64,000 nucleotides of DNA from Flavobacterium rhamnosiphilum (lineage in GTDB: Bacteria > Bacteroidota > Bacteroidia > Flavobacteriales > Flavobacteriaceae). The notes beneath the pieces were generated by a model that was given only the letters and a program-made list of their open reading frames with translations, had not been told where the DNA came from and searched no databases. Shown here one piece after another: positions 52,777-61,246 of the stretch. Made by a program: the position numbers and the translations under genes. Within the stretch, counting starts at the first letter, position 1. The number at the start of each line of letters is the position of its first letter. The stretch lies in contig NZ_SMLG01000005.1 in NCBI RefSeq assembly GCF_004349195.1, forward strand, positions 62,001 through 126,000. The letters run 5' to 3'.

Positions 52777-53466
52777 TTATTCTAAAATAAAACTTACAGT
52801 TACATTAGCAGTAATATTGATTTCTCCAATAGCCAGCGTTTCTCTTGGAGCACTAGCATCACTTCTTTCCATTGTTTTCATTGCAGCATACATTGGTTGC
52901 GGATAATAGGTTTGTGAATTATCAGATATTGTCATGGCACGCCCAACTTTTTGTCCTAAAACAGAAACATAATCCTCTGCTTTCAATTTAGCCTCTTTCA
53001 TCGCTAATTTTCTAGCTTCTGATTGATATTGTGCCAACTTTGAAGATTGAAAAGTAACATTGTCAATTCTATTAATTCCTTCGTCAACTAATCCTTCCAT
53101 CAATTCATCATACGTTGATAAATCTCTCAATAAAATTTCGATTGTTTGAGTCGCATTATAACTGTGTTTCTTTTTTTCATAATCGTATTGTGGATTCAAT
53201 GAAACACGTTGCGTTTTATAATCTGCCGGTGCCAAGTTCATTTTTTTGATAAACTTTAAAACCGCTTCAATCTTTTGATCATTTTGCTTTTTTACGTCTT
53301 TGGCATTATTCCCTTTTGTCTCAACAGTAACTGCTATAGTAGCCTGATCCGGAATTACCTTTACTTTTCCTTCTCCACTTACGTTTATTTGAGGAACTTG
53401 TTTAACTTCTTGTCCATAAGACATCGAAACAAACAGAATAGACAGAATTAGTAGTGCTTTTTTCAT
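52777..53466 (-). CDS. SIMPL-domain (DUF541/YggE-like) secreted protein
   Basis: Periplasmic or envelope protein of 229 aa with a signal peptide (MKKALLILSILFVSMSYGQ). The SIMPL/DUF541 domain is clear from PQINVSGEGKVKVIPDQATI, the repeated VNVETKGNNAKD-like strand, and SLNPQYDYEKKKHSY. E. coli YggE, of the same family, is linked to lower oxidative stress; the mechanism is unknown. The family forms ring-shaped oligomers. The gene is single, with a terminator at 52721, and lies 51 bases from the rhomboid gene on the same strand, which may share its transcript. Confidence 0.9.
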   Translation of the reverse strand: MKKALLILSILFVSMSYGQEVKQVPQINVSGEGKVKVIPDQATIAVTVETKGNNAKDVKKQNDQKIEAVLKFIKKMNLAPADYKTQRVSLNPQYDYEKKKHSYNATQTIEILLRDLSTYDELMEGLVDEGINRIDNVTFQSSKLAQYQSEARKLAMKEAKLKAEDYVSVLGQKVGRAMTISDNSQTYYPQPMYAAMKTMERSDASAPRETLAIGEINITANVTVSFILE

Positions 53467-53517
53467 TTTTTATATAATTTAATTAATTGAATTGATTTCT
53501 AAACAAAAGTTGTGCCA

Positions 53518-54156
53518 TTATAGCTTTCCCATTTTTTCCATCATAAAAAGAATAACTATTGGAATAGCTAATAATATCACCATCAAAGTGTGATCTACTA
53601 ACAAAGTAGGTTCTTTGAGCAATGTAATCAAATAACCTCCTACAGCGCCTCCAAAATGAGCCGTATGTCCAATATTATCATTCTTAGCCTTCATACCGTA
53701 AATGGAATACAATAAATAAAGGATTCCAAAAATATAAGCAGGCATTGGGATAATAAAAAAGATTCCCAACATCATATCCGGCTGTAATAATATTGCTGAG
53801 TACAAAACTCCGGTTACCGCTCCAGATGCACCTACAGCTCTATAACCATAATCATTTTTATGAAAAACCATCGTCAGTAAACTTCCAAAAATTAAACTTC
53901 CAAAATAAATCAATCCAAAAGAAAAAGCACCTAAATAACTAATGACTACTGGCGCAAAAAACCAAAGCGTCAACATATTAAAAATCAAATGGGTCATGTC
54001 AGCATGAAGAAAACCTGAGGATAACATTCTAATTTGTTCTCCTGCCCGAATACTCCCAACATGAAATTCATATTTTCTAAAAAAAGAAAGGTCGTTAAAC
54101 CCCTTGTAACTAATTAAAACATTTACTACAATTATTGCTATTAAAACGGTATTCAT
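53518..54156 (-). CDS. Rhomboid-family intramembrane serine protease
   Basis: Membrane protease of 212 aa with six predicted helices. The catalytic Ser is in VGASGAVTGVLYS and the His in IGHTAHFGGAVGGYL, the usual Ser-His dyad. The helix 2 HxxxN motif appears as HADMTHLIFNMLTLW, which stabilises the oxyanion. It would cut membrane-anchored substrates within the lipid bilayer. No substrate is suggested by the context. It diverges from the acyltransferase gene across about 115 bases. Confidence 0.92.
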   Translation of the reverse strand: MNTVLIAIIVVNVLISYKGFNDLSFFRKYEFHVGSIRAGEQIRMLSSGFLHADMTHLIFNMLTLWFFAPVVISYLGAFSFGLIYFGSLIFGSLLTMVFHKNDYGYRAVGASGAVTGVLYSAILLQPDMMLGIFFIIPMPAYIFGILYLLYSIYGMKAKNDNIGHTAHFGGAVGGYLITLLKEPTLLVDHTLMVILLAIPIVILFMMEKMGKL

Positions 54157-54247
54157 AAAGTGTGTTTATTGTGAATTGTAAATATAGTCATTCTAAAATA
54201 CCGATACAGTAAGCGGTCAAAATTAATATCAATCTACATTTTTGACT

Positions 54248-54255
54248 TATATTTG
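54248..54255 (+). promoter_or_regulatory. -7 element of the acyltransferase gene
   Basis: TATATTTG matches TAnnTTTG and lies 16 bases before the ATG at 54272. It falls inside the longer frame from 54242, which supports the downstream start. Confidence 0.6.
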
Positions 54256-54271
54256 CAAGAAAAATAACGGC

Positions 54272-55141
54272 ATGCAATTTCTTGTTTTTATCTTGACCTT
54301 TCCGCTTTTATGGATTATTTCCATTCTGCCATTTAGGGTTTTCTATTGGTTTTCTGATTGTATCTATTTAATCGTTTATTATATTATTGGCTACCGCAAA
54401 AAAACGGTTAAATATAATTTAGCCTTGGCTTTCCCCCATCTTAGTGACAAGGAACGTCTTGTCATCGAAAAAAAATCATACCACCATTTGTGTGATATGT
54501 TTTTAGAAATGATAAAAACGATGACTATTTCATCAGATGAGATGAATAAAAGATTTGTGATTACCAATATTGAATTGGTGAAAGAATTCGAAGACAAAGG
54601 AAAAAGTACCGTTTTATTGGCATCCCATTATGCGAGTTGGGAGTGGTTATTGTCTTTCAACGCTAAAACAAATTTTAAAGGAATAGGCGTTTATAAAAAA
54701 ATTGCCAATAAATACTTTGATAAACTGATACGAGACATTCGATCCAAATACAATGCTGAATTAGTGGAAACAAAAAAAGCGATTCCGTTGATGGCAGAAA
54801 ATCAAAAAAAGGGTATTCTTAGTATGTATGGATTAGCCAGTGATCAATCTCCAAAATTGAATAGAGCCTTTCATTGGGATAAATTTATGGGTGTAGAAGT
54901 GCCTGTTCATACCGGTGCCGAAATGCTTGCCAAAAAATACGATTTGAATGTTCTTTTTGTAAAAGTAAAAAAAGTAAAAAGAGGTTTTTATGAAGCTACT
55001 TTTGTACCCATTACAGATAATCCCAGATCAATTCCTGATTTTGAAATTACCAGTACCTTTTTACGAGAAGTAGAAAAACAGATTCTGGAAGCTCCTGAAT
55101 ATTATTTCTGGACGCATAAAAGATGGAAACACAGAAGATAG
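54272..55141 (+). CDS. LpxL/HtrB-type lipid A acyltransferase
   Basis: Inner-membrane acyltransferase of about 289 aa that transfers an acyl chain to lipid A precursors or a similar lipid. The ATG at 54272 (MQFLVFILTFPLLWIISILP) is chosen because a promoter lies within the longer frame. An N-terminal membrane helix is followed by the catalytic H-x4-E motif in ASHYASWEWLLSF, and by the segments GIGVYKKIANKYFDKLIRDI and GLASDQSPKLNRA. The C-terminal YYFWTHKRWKHR is a family signature. It converges with the cysteine desulfurase gene, with a shared terminator at 55181. Whether it makes hexa-acylated or penta-acylated lipid A is not visible. Confidence 0.9.
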   Translation: MQFLVFILTFPLLWIISILPFRVFYWFSDCIYLIVYYIIGYRKKTVKYNLALAFPHLSDKERLVIEKKSYHHLCDMFLEMIKTMTISSDEMNKRFVITNIELVKEFEDKGKSTVLLASHYASWEWLLSFNAKTNFKGIGVYKKIANKYFDKLIRDIRSKYNAELVETKKAIPLMAENQKKGILSMYGLASDQSPKLNRAFHWDKFMGVEVPVHTGAEMLAKKYDLNVLFVKVKKVKRGFYEATFVPITDNPRSIPDFEITSTFLREVEKQILEAPEYYFWTHKRWKHRR

Positions 55142-55180
55142 TGTTCCGTTAGCAGTATTCAGTCAAGGTGTTCAGAAAAA

Positions 55181-55223
55181 AAATCACTTATCATAAACAA
55201 TAGTGTTGTATGATAAGTGATTT
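55181..55223. terminator. Bidirectional hairpin terminator
   Basis: AAATCACTTATCAT (55181-55194) pairs with ATGATAAGTGATTT (55210-55223), with A and T tracts on both sides. It separates two convergent genes and should stop both. Confidence 0.85.
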
Positions 55224-55251
55224 TTTTTTAACTCTTTTAAAACGGCAACAA

Positions 55252-56739
55252 TTATAAAGAAAACCAGTTTTTTACCAATTCATCTTCTAAAGGTTGTGCA
55301 TTCTTATTTATAAACTCATTGGTGGCAGGATTATAATCATAATCCAAAGCCCACGTTTTATGATTTTCAGCCAATGCTTTTATTCCGTTACAAACAAATT
55401 CAATTTCGGTATTTGTAGTTGTAGGATGAATAGACATTCTAATCCAGCCCGGTTTTCTGATTAAATCTCCAAGAGTAATTTCGTCAATTAATTTATGGGA
55501 TGTTTCCTGGTCTACGTGCAATAAAAAGTGACCGTAGGTTCCTGCACAACTGCAACCGCCACGGGTTTGAATTCCGAATTTATCATTCAGTAATTTCACA
55601 CCCAAGTTAAAATGCAAATCTTCCACAAAGAAAGAAATCACCCCTAACCTATCATGGTGCTGTCCTGCAAGAATTTTAATATTGGAAACATTTCCTAATT
55701 CCGAAAAAATATAATCTACTATTTCGTGCTCTCTTTTTAAGATATTTTCAATTCCCATTTGCTCTTTCAACTGAACAGCCAATGCAGTTTTTATTACCTG
55801 AAGAAACCCCGGAGTACCACCATCTTCCCTATCTTCAATATTATCGATGTATTTGTGTTCTCCCCAAGGATTCGTCCAACTTACTGTTCCGCCACCCGGA
55901 TTATCCGGAACTAAATTTTGGTATAATTTTTTATTAAAAACCAAAACTCCACAAGTTCCAGGTCCGCCAAGGAATTTATGAGGCGAAAAGAAAATCGCAT
56001 CCAAATAACTTTCCGCATCTTCAGGATGCATGTCGATTTTCACATAAGGTCCTGAACAAGCAAAATCCACGAAACAAAGTCCGTTGTTTTGATGCATTAT
56101 TTTCGCCACTTCATGATACGGAGTTCTGATTCCCGTAACATTCGAACAAGATGTGATCGAAGCTATTTTAAAAGGTCGCTCTTTATATTTTTCTAATAAC
56201 AATTCAAGATTTTCTATACTGAATAAGCCATCTTCTGAAGAAGGAATAACTTCAACATCAGCAATGGTTTCTAACCAAGACGTTTGATTCGAATGGTGCT
56301 CCATGTGCGAAATAAAAACAATTGGTTTCTTTTCGGCTGGGATAGTGATGAAATTTTTTAAGTTTTCAGGAACTTTTAAACCCAAAATACGCTGAAATTT
56401 ATTAACAACACCTGTCATTCCTGTTCCGTCAGTAATCAAGACATCGTCAGCACTGGCATTTACGTGATGTTTGATAATATGGCGCGCCTGATGATACGCT
56501 TTCGTCATTGCTGTTCCCGAAACCGTAGTTTCTGTATGGGTATTGGCCACAAAAGGACCAAATTGATTCATTAATTTTTCTTCAATAGGACGATACAAAC
56601 GACCACTCGCCGTCCAATCCGTATAAATAATTTGTTTTCGTCCGTAAGGAGATTCAAACTCTTGATCTATTCCGATTATGTTATCGCGAAACTGTTGAAA
56701 GTATTGCTCTAATTGTGTTGGTGCTACTTTAGTAATCAT
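55252..56739 (-). CDS. Class V aminotransferase, cysteine desulfurase-like
   Basis: PLP enzyme of 495 aa, larger than SufS (about 405 aa). The PLP Lys is in FFSPHKFLGGPGTCG, the cofactor-binding loop is in VLITDGTGMTGVVNKFQ with HMEHHSNQTSW, and the likely catalytic Cys is in RGGCSCAGTYG, which corresponds to the RxxxHC loop of SufS but with a Cys-rich sequence. The C-terminal part (GDLIRKPGWIRMSIHPTT) is a family extension. Such proteins in Bacteroidota are annotated as aminotransferase class V-fold; sulfur transfer or a related lyase reaction is possible. It is monocistronic. Confidence 0.85.
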   Translation of the reverse strand: MITKVAPTQLEQYFQQFRDNIIGIDQEFESPYGRKQIIYTDWTASGRLYRPIEEKLMNQFGPFVANTHTETTVSGTAMTKAYHQARHIIKHHVNASADDVLITDGTGMTGVVNKFQRILGLKVPENLKNFITIPAEKKPIVFISHMEHHSNQTSWLETIADVEVIPSSEDGLFSIENLELLLEKYKERPFKIASITSCSNVTGIRTPYHEVAKIMHQNNGLCFVDFACSGPYVKIDMHPEDAESYLDAIFFSPHKFLGGPGTCGVLVFNKKLYQNLVPDNPGGGTVSWTNPWGEHKYIDNIEDREDGGTPGFLQVIKTALAVQLKEQMGIENILKREHEIVDYIFSELGNVSNIKILAGQHHDRLGVISFFVEDLHFNLGVKLLNDKFGIQTRGGCSCAGTYGHFLLHVDQETSHKLIDEITLGDLIRKPGWIRMSIHPTTTNTEIEFVCNGIKALAENHKTWALDYDYNPATNEFINKNAQPLEDELVKNWFSL

Positions 56740-56922
56740 TCTATGTCTAATTTGAGTTCAAAGATATTGATTTTTACTAAATAGTCATTTTCAAATTTTG
56801 TTAATACTGATGATTAAGTAAATTTATAAACATGGTCCAAATGAAAATCATACTTTGACCACGAAAAAAACTGTTTTTATATTACCAATTCTCTTTATTT
56901 TACTTTCGAAAACACTTAAAAA

Positions 56923-56949
56923 AATGCCCAAGAAATTTTCTTGGGCATT
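56923..56949 (-). terminator. Terminator of the beta-barrel protein gene
   Basis: AATGCCCAAGAA (56923-56934) pairs with TTCTTGGGCATT (56938-56949) around a 3-base loop. On the minus strand T residues follow. It is 21 bases beyond the stop of the gene at 56971. Confidence 0.8.
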
Positions 56950-56970
56950 CTATTTTTAAAGCTATTTAAA

Positions 56971-57552
56971 TTACAAATCAAACCCTAATGAGAATTGCCA
57001 AACTCTGTTTTGTGCTTTGCCTTCATCATACAAATCTCCTAAACCTAAATGATAGCGCACTCCTAAACTGATACCAGAATCGGTTTTAAATCCTCCTCCA
57101 AAGTTAACTCCCCAATCAAAATTATTAGGATCATACTCTTGTGAACTACTAAAAAATCCATCATATTCTTCTTTATGCGAAACTGCCAAGCCAATTTGTG
57201 GACCCGCTTCCAAAAAGAAATTTTGAGAAGGATAGGCTTTAAGCATTAGCGGCAAATTGATGTAATCCAATTTTTGCGTAAAAGTCCCACTGCTATTTGT
57301 TATTTCATAGCCTTGTTGAGAATACATTAGTTCAGGTTGGATAGAAAAGCTTTCGCTAATAAAAGACTCGCCATAAACTCCTATATGAAAACCGTGTCGT
57401 TGTCCTGTTTCTCCATCTCCGTCAAAACTTACGGCTGCTAAATTATAACCTCCTTTTATTCCTCCATTCGATTTAGGAATAGTATTGTCCTGTGCATTTA
57501 TTGTTGTTATTATACCAAAGAATAAAGCTATTGTTATATATTTTATTTTCAT
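56971..57552 (-). CDS. Outer-membrane beta-barrel protein (PF13568-like)
   Basis: Small porin-like protein of 193 aa with a signal peptide (to about residue 20). The strand pattern and the phrases GIKGGYNLAAVSFDGDGETG, IGVYGESFISESFSIQPELM, QQGYEIT and FFLEAGPQIGLAVSHKEE match the outer-membrane beta-barrel family common in Bacteroidota. The chain ends GFDL with the typical aromatic terminal strand. No plug or substrate motif is present. It lies 33 bases after the metalloprotease gene on the same strand, so the two could be co-transcribed. Function unknown beyond location. Confidence 0.9.
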   Translation of the reverse strand: MKIKYITIALFFGIITTINAQDNTIPKSNGGIKGGYNLAAVSFDGDGETGQRHGFHIGVYGESFISESFSIQPELMYSQQGYEITNSSGTFTQKLDYINLPLMLKAYPSQNFFLEAGPQIGLAVSHKEEYDGFFSSSQEYDPNNFDWGVNFGGGFKTDSGISLGVRYHLGLGDLYDEGKAQNRVWQFSLGFDL

Positions 57553-57585
57553 CTGTTTCGTGTTTTAATTATTCAAATTATACTT

Positions 57586-58362
57586 TTATTTTCCTCCGTT
57601 GGCTCGAAGGTCTGCAATACATTGCGCATCTAATTGTGGAGCAGCATCACCTGAAACCATATTTCCAATACCGCTTCCAGTTTCGGATGACCAATACATT
57701 AAACAGGTATTTACATTACAATGTTTTGGATGTTCTGCATCTTCATGACTGCTTTGCAAGGCTGTACCAAGGTTCGTCAGTCCAAGAATATGTCCAAATT
57801 CATGGGTAATCACTGTAGTCTCTAATACGTTTCTACTGGGTTTAAATGGACTGTCGCTCAAACCTTGAATAGTTTGTTCGAAAATAACAAAAGAAGTATT
57901 TCTATAAGCCGTTCCTAGAATAACTCCTGTATCAGTGTCTTTCGAAGATTTCCCATCTGCAAAAAATGCCCAAACTGCTATTTGATCCGAAGTGTTGTAT
58001 TTTGTTCGGTTAGCATCTTCAATACTTACAATCTCTGCATCAGTATAAGGTGAATTTCCCGGTGATGGTATAGATCGCTTTATAACATTAATACCGTTTG
58101 GCTTGTAGGTTCTTGCCGTAAGAAAGGTCACAAAATTACTGATCGCTGTACTGCTTGGCTCAAAACCGGCTACATACACCACTTCAATAATCATACTCTT
58201 AAACTTTTTATCAGATAATAAATCGTTAGAAGAACTTCCCGTTTGCTGTTTATTCGCGTTAGGATTTACTGCAACTGAGTTATCTATGGAATCATCTTCT
58301 TTTGAACAGGATGCTACTGACAGGAACAAACCTATAATTAGTAGAGTAATTACTTTTTTCAT
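57586..58362 (-). CDS. Metzincin-type zinc metalloprotease lipoprotein
   Basis: Lipoprotein of 258 aa (signal with FLSVASCSKEDD). The zinc site is THEFGHILGLTNLG, where HEFGH supplies two His ligands and the following LG-x-N places a third ligand position, and a Met-turn-like CLMYW follows, so it looks like a metzincin of the membrane metalloprotease group. The third residue is Asn, not His, which differs from classic HExxHxxGxxH metzincins; archaemetzincin-like proteins vary here. The Cys-rich stretch EHPKHCNVNTCLMYW may form a disulfide near the Met turn. It is an exported, surface or periplasmic protease of unknown target. Confidence 0.85.
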   Translation of the reverse strand: MKKVITLLIIGLFLSVASCSKEDDSIDNSVAVNPNANKQQTGSSSNDLLSDKKFKSMIIEVVYVAGFEPSSTAISNFVTFLTARTYKPNGINVIKRSIPSPGNSPYTDAEIVSIEDANRTKYNTSDQIAVWAFFADGKSSKDTDTGVILGTAYRNTSFVIFEQTIQGLSDSPFKPSRNVLETTVITHEFGHILGLTNLGTALQSSHEDAEHPKHCNVNTCLMYWSSETGSGIGNMVSGDAAPQLDAQCIADLRANGGK

Positions 58363-58390
58363 TATTATTTTTATATTATATATTTATTTT

Positions 58391-58426
58391 AAAGAACAGC
58401 TACAATGCGTTTAGTAGCTGTTCTTT
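58391..58426 (-). terminator. Hairpin between lipoprotein and protease genes
   Basis: AAAGAACAGCTAC (58391-58403) pairs with GTAGCTGTTCTTT (58414-58426). On the minus strand the T tract is weak, so termination may be partial. Confidence 0.6.
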
Positions 58427-58452
58427 GAAAAAACTAACCAATCTAAACCAAC

Positions 58453-59496
58453 TTATATTTGTTTCAACACTAATGTTAATCCTGCATTAGTTGTACTTTG
58501 CAATGTGATTGTCGAAGCAGTAAAACTTGTTACTTTCCAAGTATTATTCAATAAAGCAAACGAAGCATTTCCTGAAAAATTTAGTTTTAGAAAAACATTT
58601 AATTCCGATTTTACCGCATAAGTCCCATTTACTGTTGTATTCAATAGATTTATGGCTGTTACCGATAAATTATTTGCAAAATCTATCGTAAAATCTTTAT
58701 AGTTTGTTGCTGAGTTTACTCCTGCATTTACAAATGAATCTACTTTAAACTTACCGTTAACCAAAATCGTTTCTAATTTTTTTCCATTTTGAACTGCTTC
58801 TGCCATCGCTGCTTCTGTTTTTAGAGATGCAGTAATAGCTGCTTGTAATTCAGCATCACTTGAAACAGTCAGTTTTGTTCCATCCGCAATTGTCACTGAA
58901 ACTGGGTAGTTTACCGAAAATAATTCCGTGCTGCTTACATTAGACATATACGCATATAATTGTTGTTCGGATGTGATGACAACACTTCCTGTTTGTTGAA
59001 AACTTAAATTATACGTAAAAATTGTAATTGGGAAACTGATATTTACAGAAGAAATTGCATCTTGACCAGAAGCCTCGGCAGAACTACAAGCATTAAGAAT
59101 AGCATTATACTCGGTTTGATTAGTAACGGTGACCTCTGTATAATTACTTAATTGAACTCTTAAAGGAAATTGTAATATTACTGAATCTTGGTCATTATTA
59201 GACTGTGCCAAAATTTCAATAACCCGTTGATAATCTAATTTAGTCGACACAGCAACCTGAACTCCATTCACTTTTGCAATAGCGGGTAATAGGATAGAAG
59301 AACATGATGCTCCATCCAAGAAATCATCAAATGAACCATCATACATCGAAGTACGTTTCAGATTACTTGTTGTAGTTGAATTAGCCGAATTGGTATTTGG
59401 ATTTTCTCCTTCTACCTCATCTACTTCACTTTGGCATGATGTAAAACCTAAGATAGCCATCAATGCAATTCCTGTAACAATTTTTAATGTTTTCAT
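58453..59496 (-). CDS. Repeat-containing lipoprotein, unknown
   Basis: Lipoprotein of 347 aa from the ATG at 59496 (MKTLKIVTGIALMAILGFTS, lipobox TSCQ); the longer frame opens with TTG. After a Ser/Thr/Asn-rich spacer, four copies of a short beta-helix-like unit of 27-31 residues appear: about 69-95 (VAVSTKLDYQRVI), 109-135 (VTVTNQTEYNAIL), 155-185 (VVITSEQQLYAYM) and 196-222 (LTVSSDAELQAAI). The pattern is a Val-rich strand, a Ser/Thr turn, an acidic residue and a helix with Tyr or Leu. The C-terminal 100 residues resemble a lipocalin-like barrel (FKVDSFVNAGVNSATNYKDF, then VTSFTASTITLQS). It diverges from the ECF sigma gene. No family known to me. Confidence 0.8.
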   Translation of the reverse strand: MKTLKIVTGIALMAILGFTSCQSEVDEVEGENPNTNSANSTTTSNLKRTSMYDGSFDDFLDGASCSSILLPAIAKVNGVQVAVSTKLDYQRVIEILAQSNNDQDSVILQFPLRVQLSNYTEVTVTNQTEYNAILNACSSAEASGQDAISSVNISFPITIFTYNLSFQQTGSVVITSEQQLYAYMSNVSSTELFSVNYPVSVTIADGTKLTVSSDAELQAAITASLKTEAAMAEAVQNGKKLETILVNGKFKVDSFVNAGVNSATNYKDFTIDFANNLSVTAINLLNTTVNGTYAVKSELNVFLKLNFSGNASFALLNNTWKVTSFTASTITLQSTTNAGLTLVLKQI

Positions 59497-59754
59497 AATT
59501 TTCAAATTTAATGTATTTTTATATTTACAAGCGATGTTTTTAGCGCCTTTCTATTAGTAAGACAACTACGCTTATTTTTACCCTACCAAAATTTTAAAAA
59601 AAATATAAAATTTTACAAATAAATTCATAAAATACTACAAATCAATCAATTATATTTTAAACTATTTTTCATAAAAAAGCAATTATAATTAACGCAACTG
59701 CTTTTTGAAAAAATAATTTACATTTACAACCTACAAAAAATGAATTAATACTCA

Positions 59755-60270
59755 ATGAGCGACGAAAAAAGTACACTTTGCGAAGAAAATCACTTTAGAG
59801 ACTTTTACTTAAAGCACGTGCAATCAGCAAATAATTTTGCGTATTACAAATGTGGTGATGATGAAGCTGCATTAGATTTGGTACAAGATGCGTTCACTAA
59901 AATTTGGGAAAATTGTTCCAAAATCGACTTTAGTAAAGTCAAAACGTATTTGTTTACCAGCATTAATAATTTATTCCTGAATAACATAAAGCATCAAAAA
60001 GTAGTATTAAGGTATGCTAAAGATGCGCCTAACTTAGATACGAATAATCAAAGTCCCGAATATTTATTCGAAGAAGAAGAATTCAAACAAAAACTCACAA
60101 AAGCAATCGCATCATTAAGCGAAGTACAACGGGAAGTATTTTTATTGAATCGAATAGATGGAAAAAAGTACCGGGAAATAGCTGAATTACTCGATATTTC
60201 TCAAAAAACTGTAGAAAAAAGAATGTCTGGAGCACTCCAAATTTTAAAAGCCCAAATAGAAAATATATAA
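59755..60270 (+). CDS. ECF sigma-70 factor
   Basis: Extracytoplasmic-function sigma factor of 171 aa with region 2 (FYLKHVQSANNFAYYKCGDD; AALDLVQDAFTKIWEN) and region 4 (LSEVQREVFLLNRIDGKKYR; EIAELLDISQKTVEKRMSGA), the helix-turn-helix that binds -35. It is the first gene of sigma-FecR-TonB receptor, the Bacteroidota cell-surface signalling arrangement. The FecR gene starts 61 bases later. Target promoters are unknown but are expected to include the receptor operon itself and perhaps the divergent lipoproteins. Confidence 0.95.
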   Translation: MSDEKSTLCEENHFRDFYLKHVQSANNFAYYKCGDDEAALDLVQDAFTKIWENCSKIDFSKVKTYLFTSINNLFLNNIKHQKVVLRYAKDAPNLDTNNQSPEYLFEEEEFKQKLTKAIASLSEVQREVFLLNRIDGKKYREIAELLDISQKTVEKRMSGALQILKAQIENI

Positions 60271-60331
60271 TTAGTCATTTAGCTGTAGGGTAATTTAAAA
60301 GTTAGTTGTCTTATAAACATAGAGAGATAAA

Positions 60332-61246
60332 ATGAAAACCGAAAAAGAGATATTAAAATGGTTGAATAATGAGCTTTCAAGCCAAGAAATTGAAGATTTG
60401 AAACAATCCGAAGATTTGCAAACACTTGAAAAGATAGCTCATTATGCATCACAATTGGAAACTCCAAAAGTAGATGCCCACGCTGCTTTGGAAGCTTTTA
60501 AAGCCAGAAACCATTCTAGAAAGAAAACAAAAGTCAGAACTTTAAACTTCAAGGCATTCTATAGAGTTGCCGCAGTTCTGGTCGTTATGTTAACCTCTGC
60601 TTATTTCTTGTTTTTTAATAACATTACCTCATTTGAAACCCAAATAGCACAAACAAAATCAGTAACATTACCGGACAATTCTGAAGTGATATTAAACTCC
60701 GCTTCAAAATTAAGTTTTAACGAAAAAAAATGGGCTGATAAAAGAGCTTTAACGTTAGAAGGAGAAGCTTTTTTCAAAGTTCAGAAAGGCCAAACTTTTA
60801 GTGTAAACACAACTGCGGGAGTCGTTACCGTTTTAGGGACACAATTTAACGTAAAAGAGCGCAAAAACTATTTTGAAGTAAATTGCTACGAAGGTTTGGT
60901 GAGTGTAACATATAATAACGAAACTATTAAATTACCTCCCGGAAAAACATTCCGAGTTATAAATGGCACCATCGAAAATGTTGAAGATTTTGATGCCCAA
61001 AATCCTTCGTGGATTCAACAAGAATCAAGCTTTAATAAGATTCCATTAAATCAGGTTATTGCAGAATTGGAGCGTCAATATGATATAAAAATTAAAGTGG
61101 AGGGTGTCGATACTTCAAAACTCTTTACGGGAAGTTTTACACATACTGATAAAGAAATAGCGCTTCAGGCGGTTACAATTCCGCTTAAATTAAGTTACAA
61201 GATTGAAGGCAAAACCATTATATTTTACAACTATGGTGTTAAATAA
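60332..61246 (+). CDS. FecR-type anti-sigma factor
   Basis: Inner-membrane regulator of 304 aa. An N-terminal cytoplasmic part (about 1-80, LKWLNNELSSQEIEDLKQS) holds the sigma factor, one membrane helix (about 84-102, YRVAAVLVVMLTSAYFLFF) crosses the membrane, and the periplasmic part has the FecR domain (about 115-210; SVTLPDNSEVILNSASKLSF, GEAFFKVQKGQTFSVNTTAG) plus a DUF4974 C-terminal region (FNKIPLNQVIAELERQYDIK). It relays the state of the outer-membrane receptor to the sigma factor. Its stop overlaps the receptor start by 14 bases. Confidence 0.95.
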   Translation: MKTEKEILKWLNNELSSQEIEDLKQSEDLQTLEKIAHYASQLETPKVDAHAALEAFKARNHSRKKTKVRTLNFKAFYRVAAVLVVMLTSAYFLFFNNITSFETQIAQTKSVTLPDNSEVILNSASKLSFNEKKWADKRALTLEGEAFFKVQKGQTFSVNTTAGVVTVLGTQFNVKERKNYFEVNCYEGLVSVTYNNETIKLPPGKTFRVINGTIENVEDFDAQNPSWIQQESSFNKIPLNQVIAELERQYDIKIKVEGVDTSKLFTGSFTHTDKEIALQAVTIPLKLSYKIEGKTIIFYNYGVK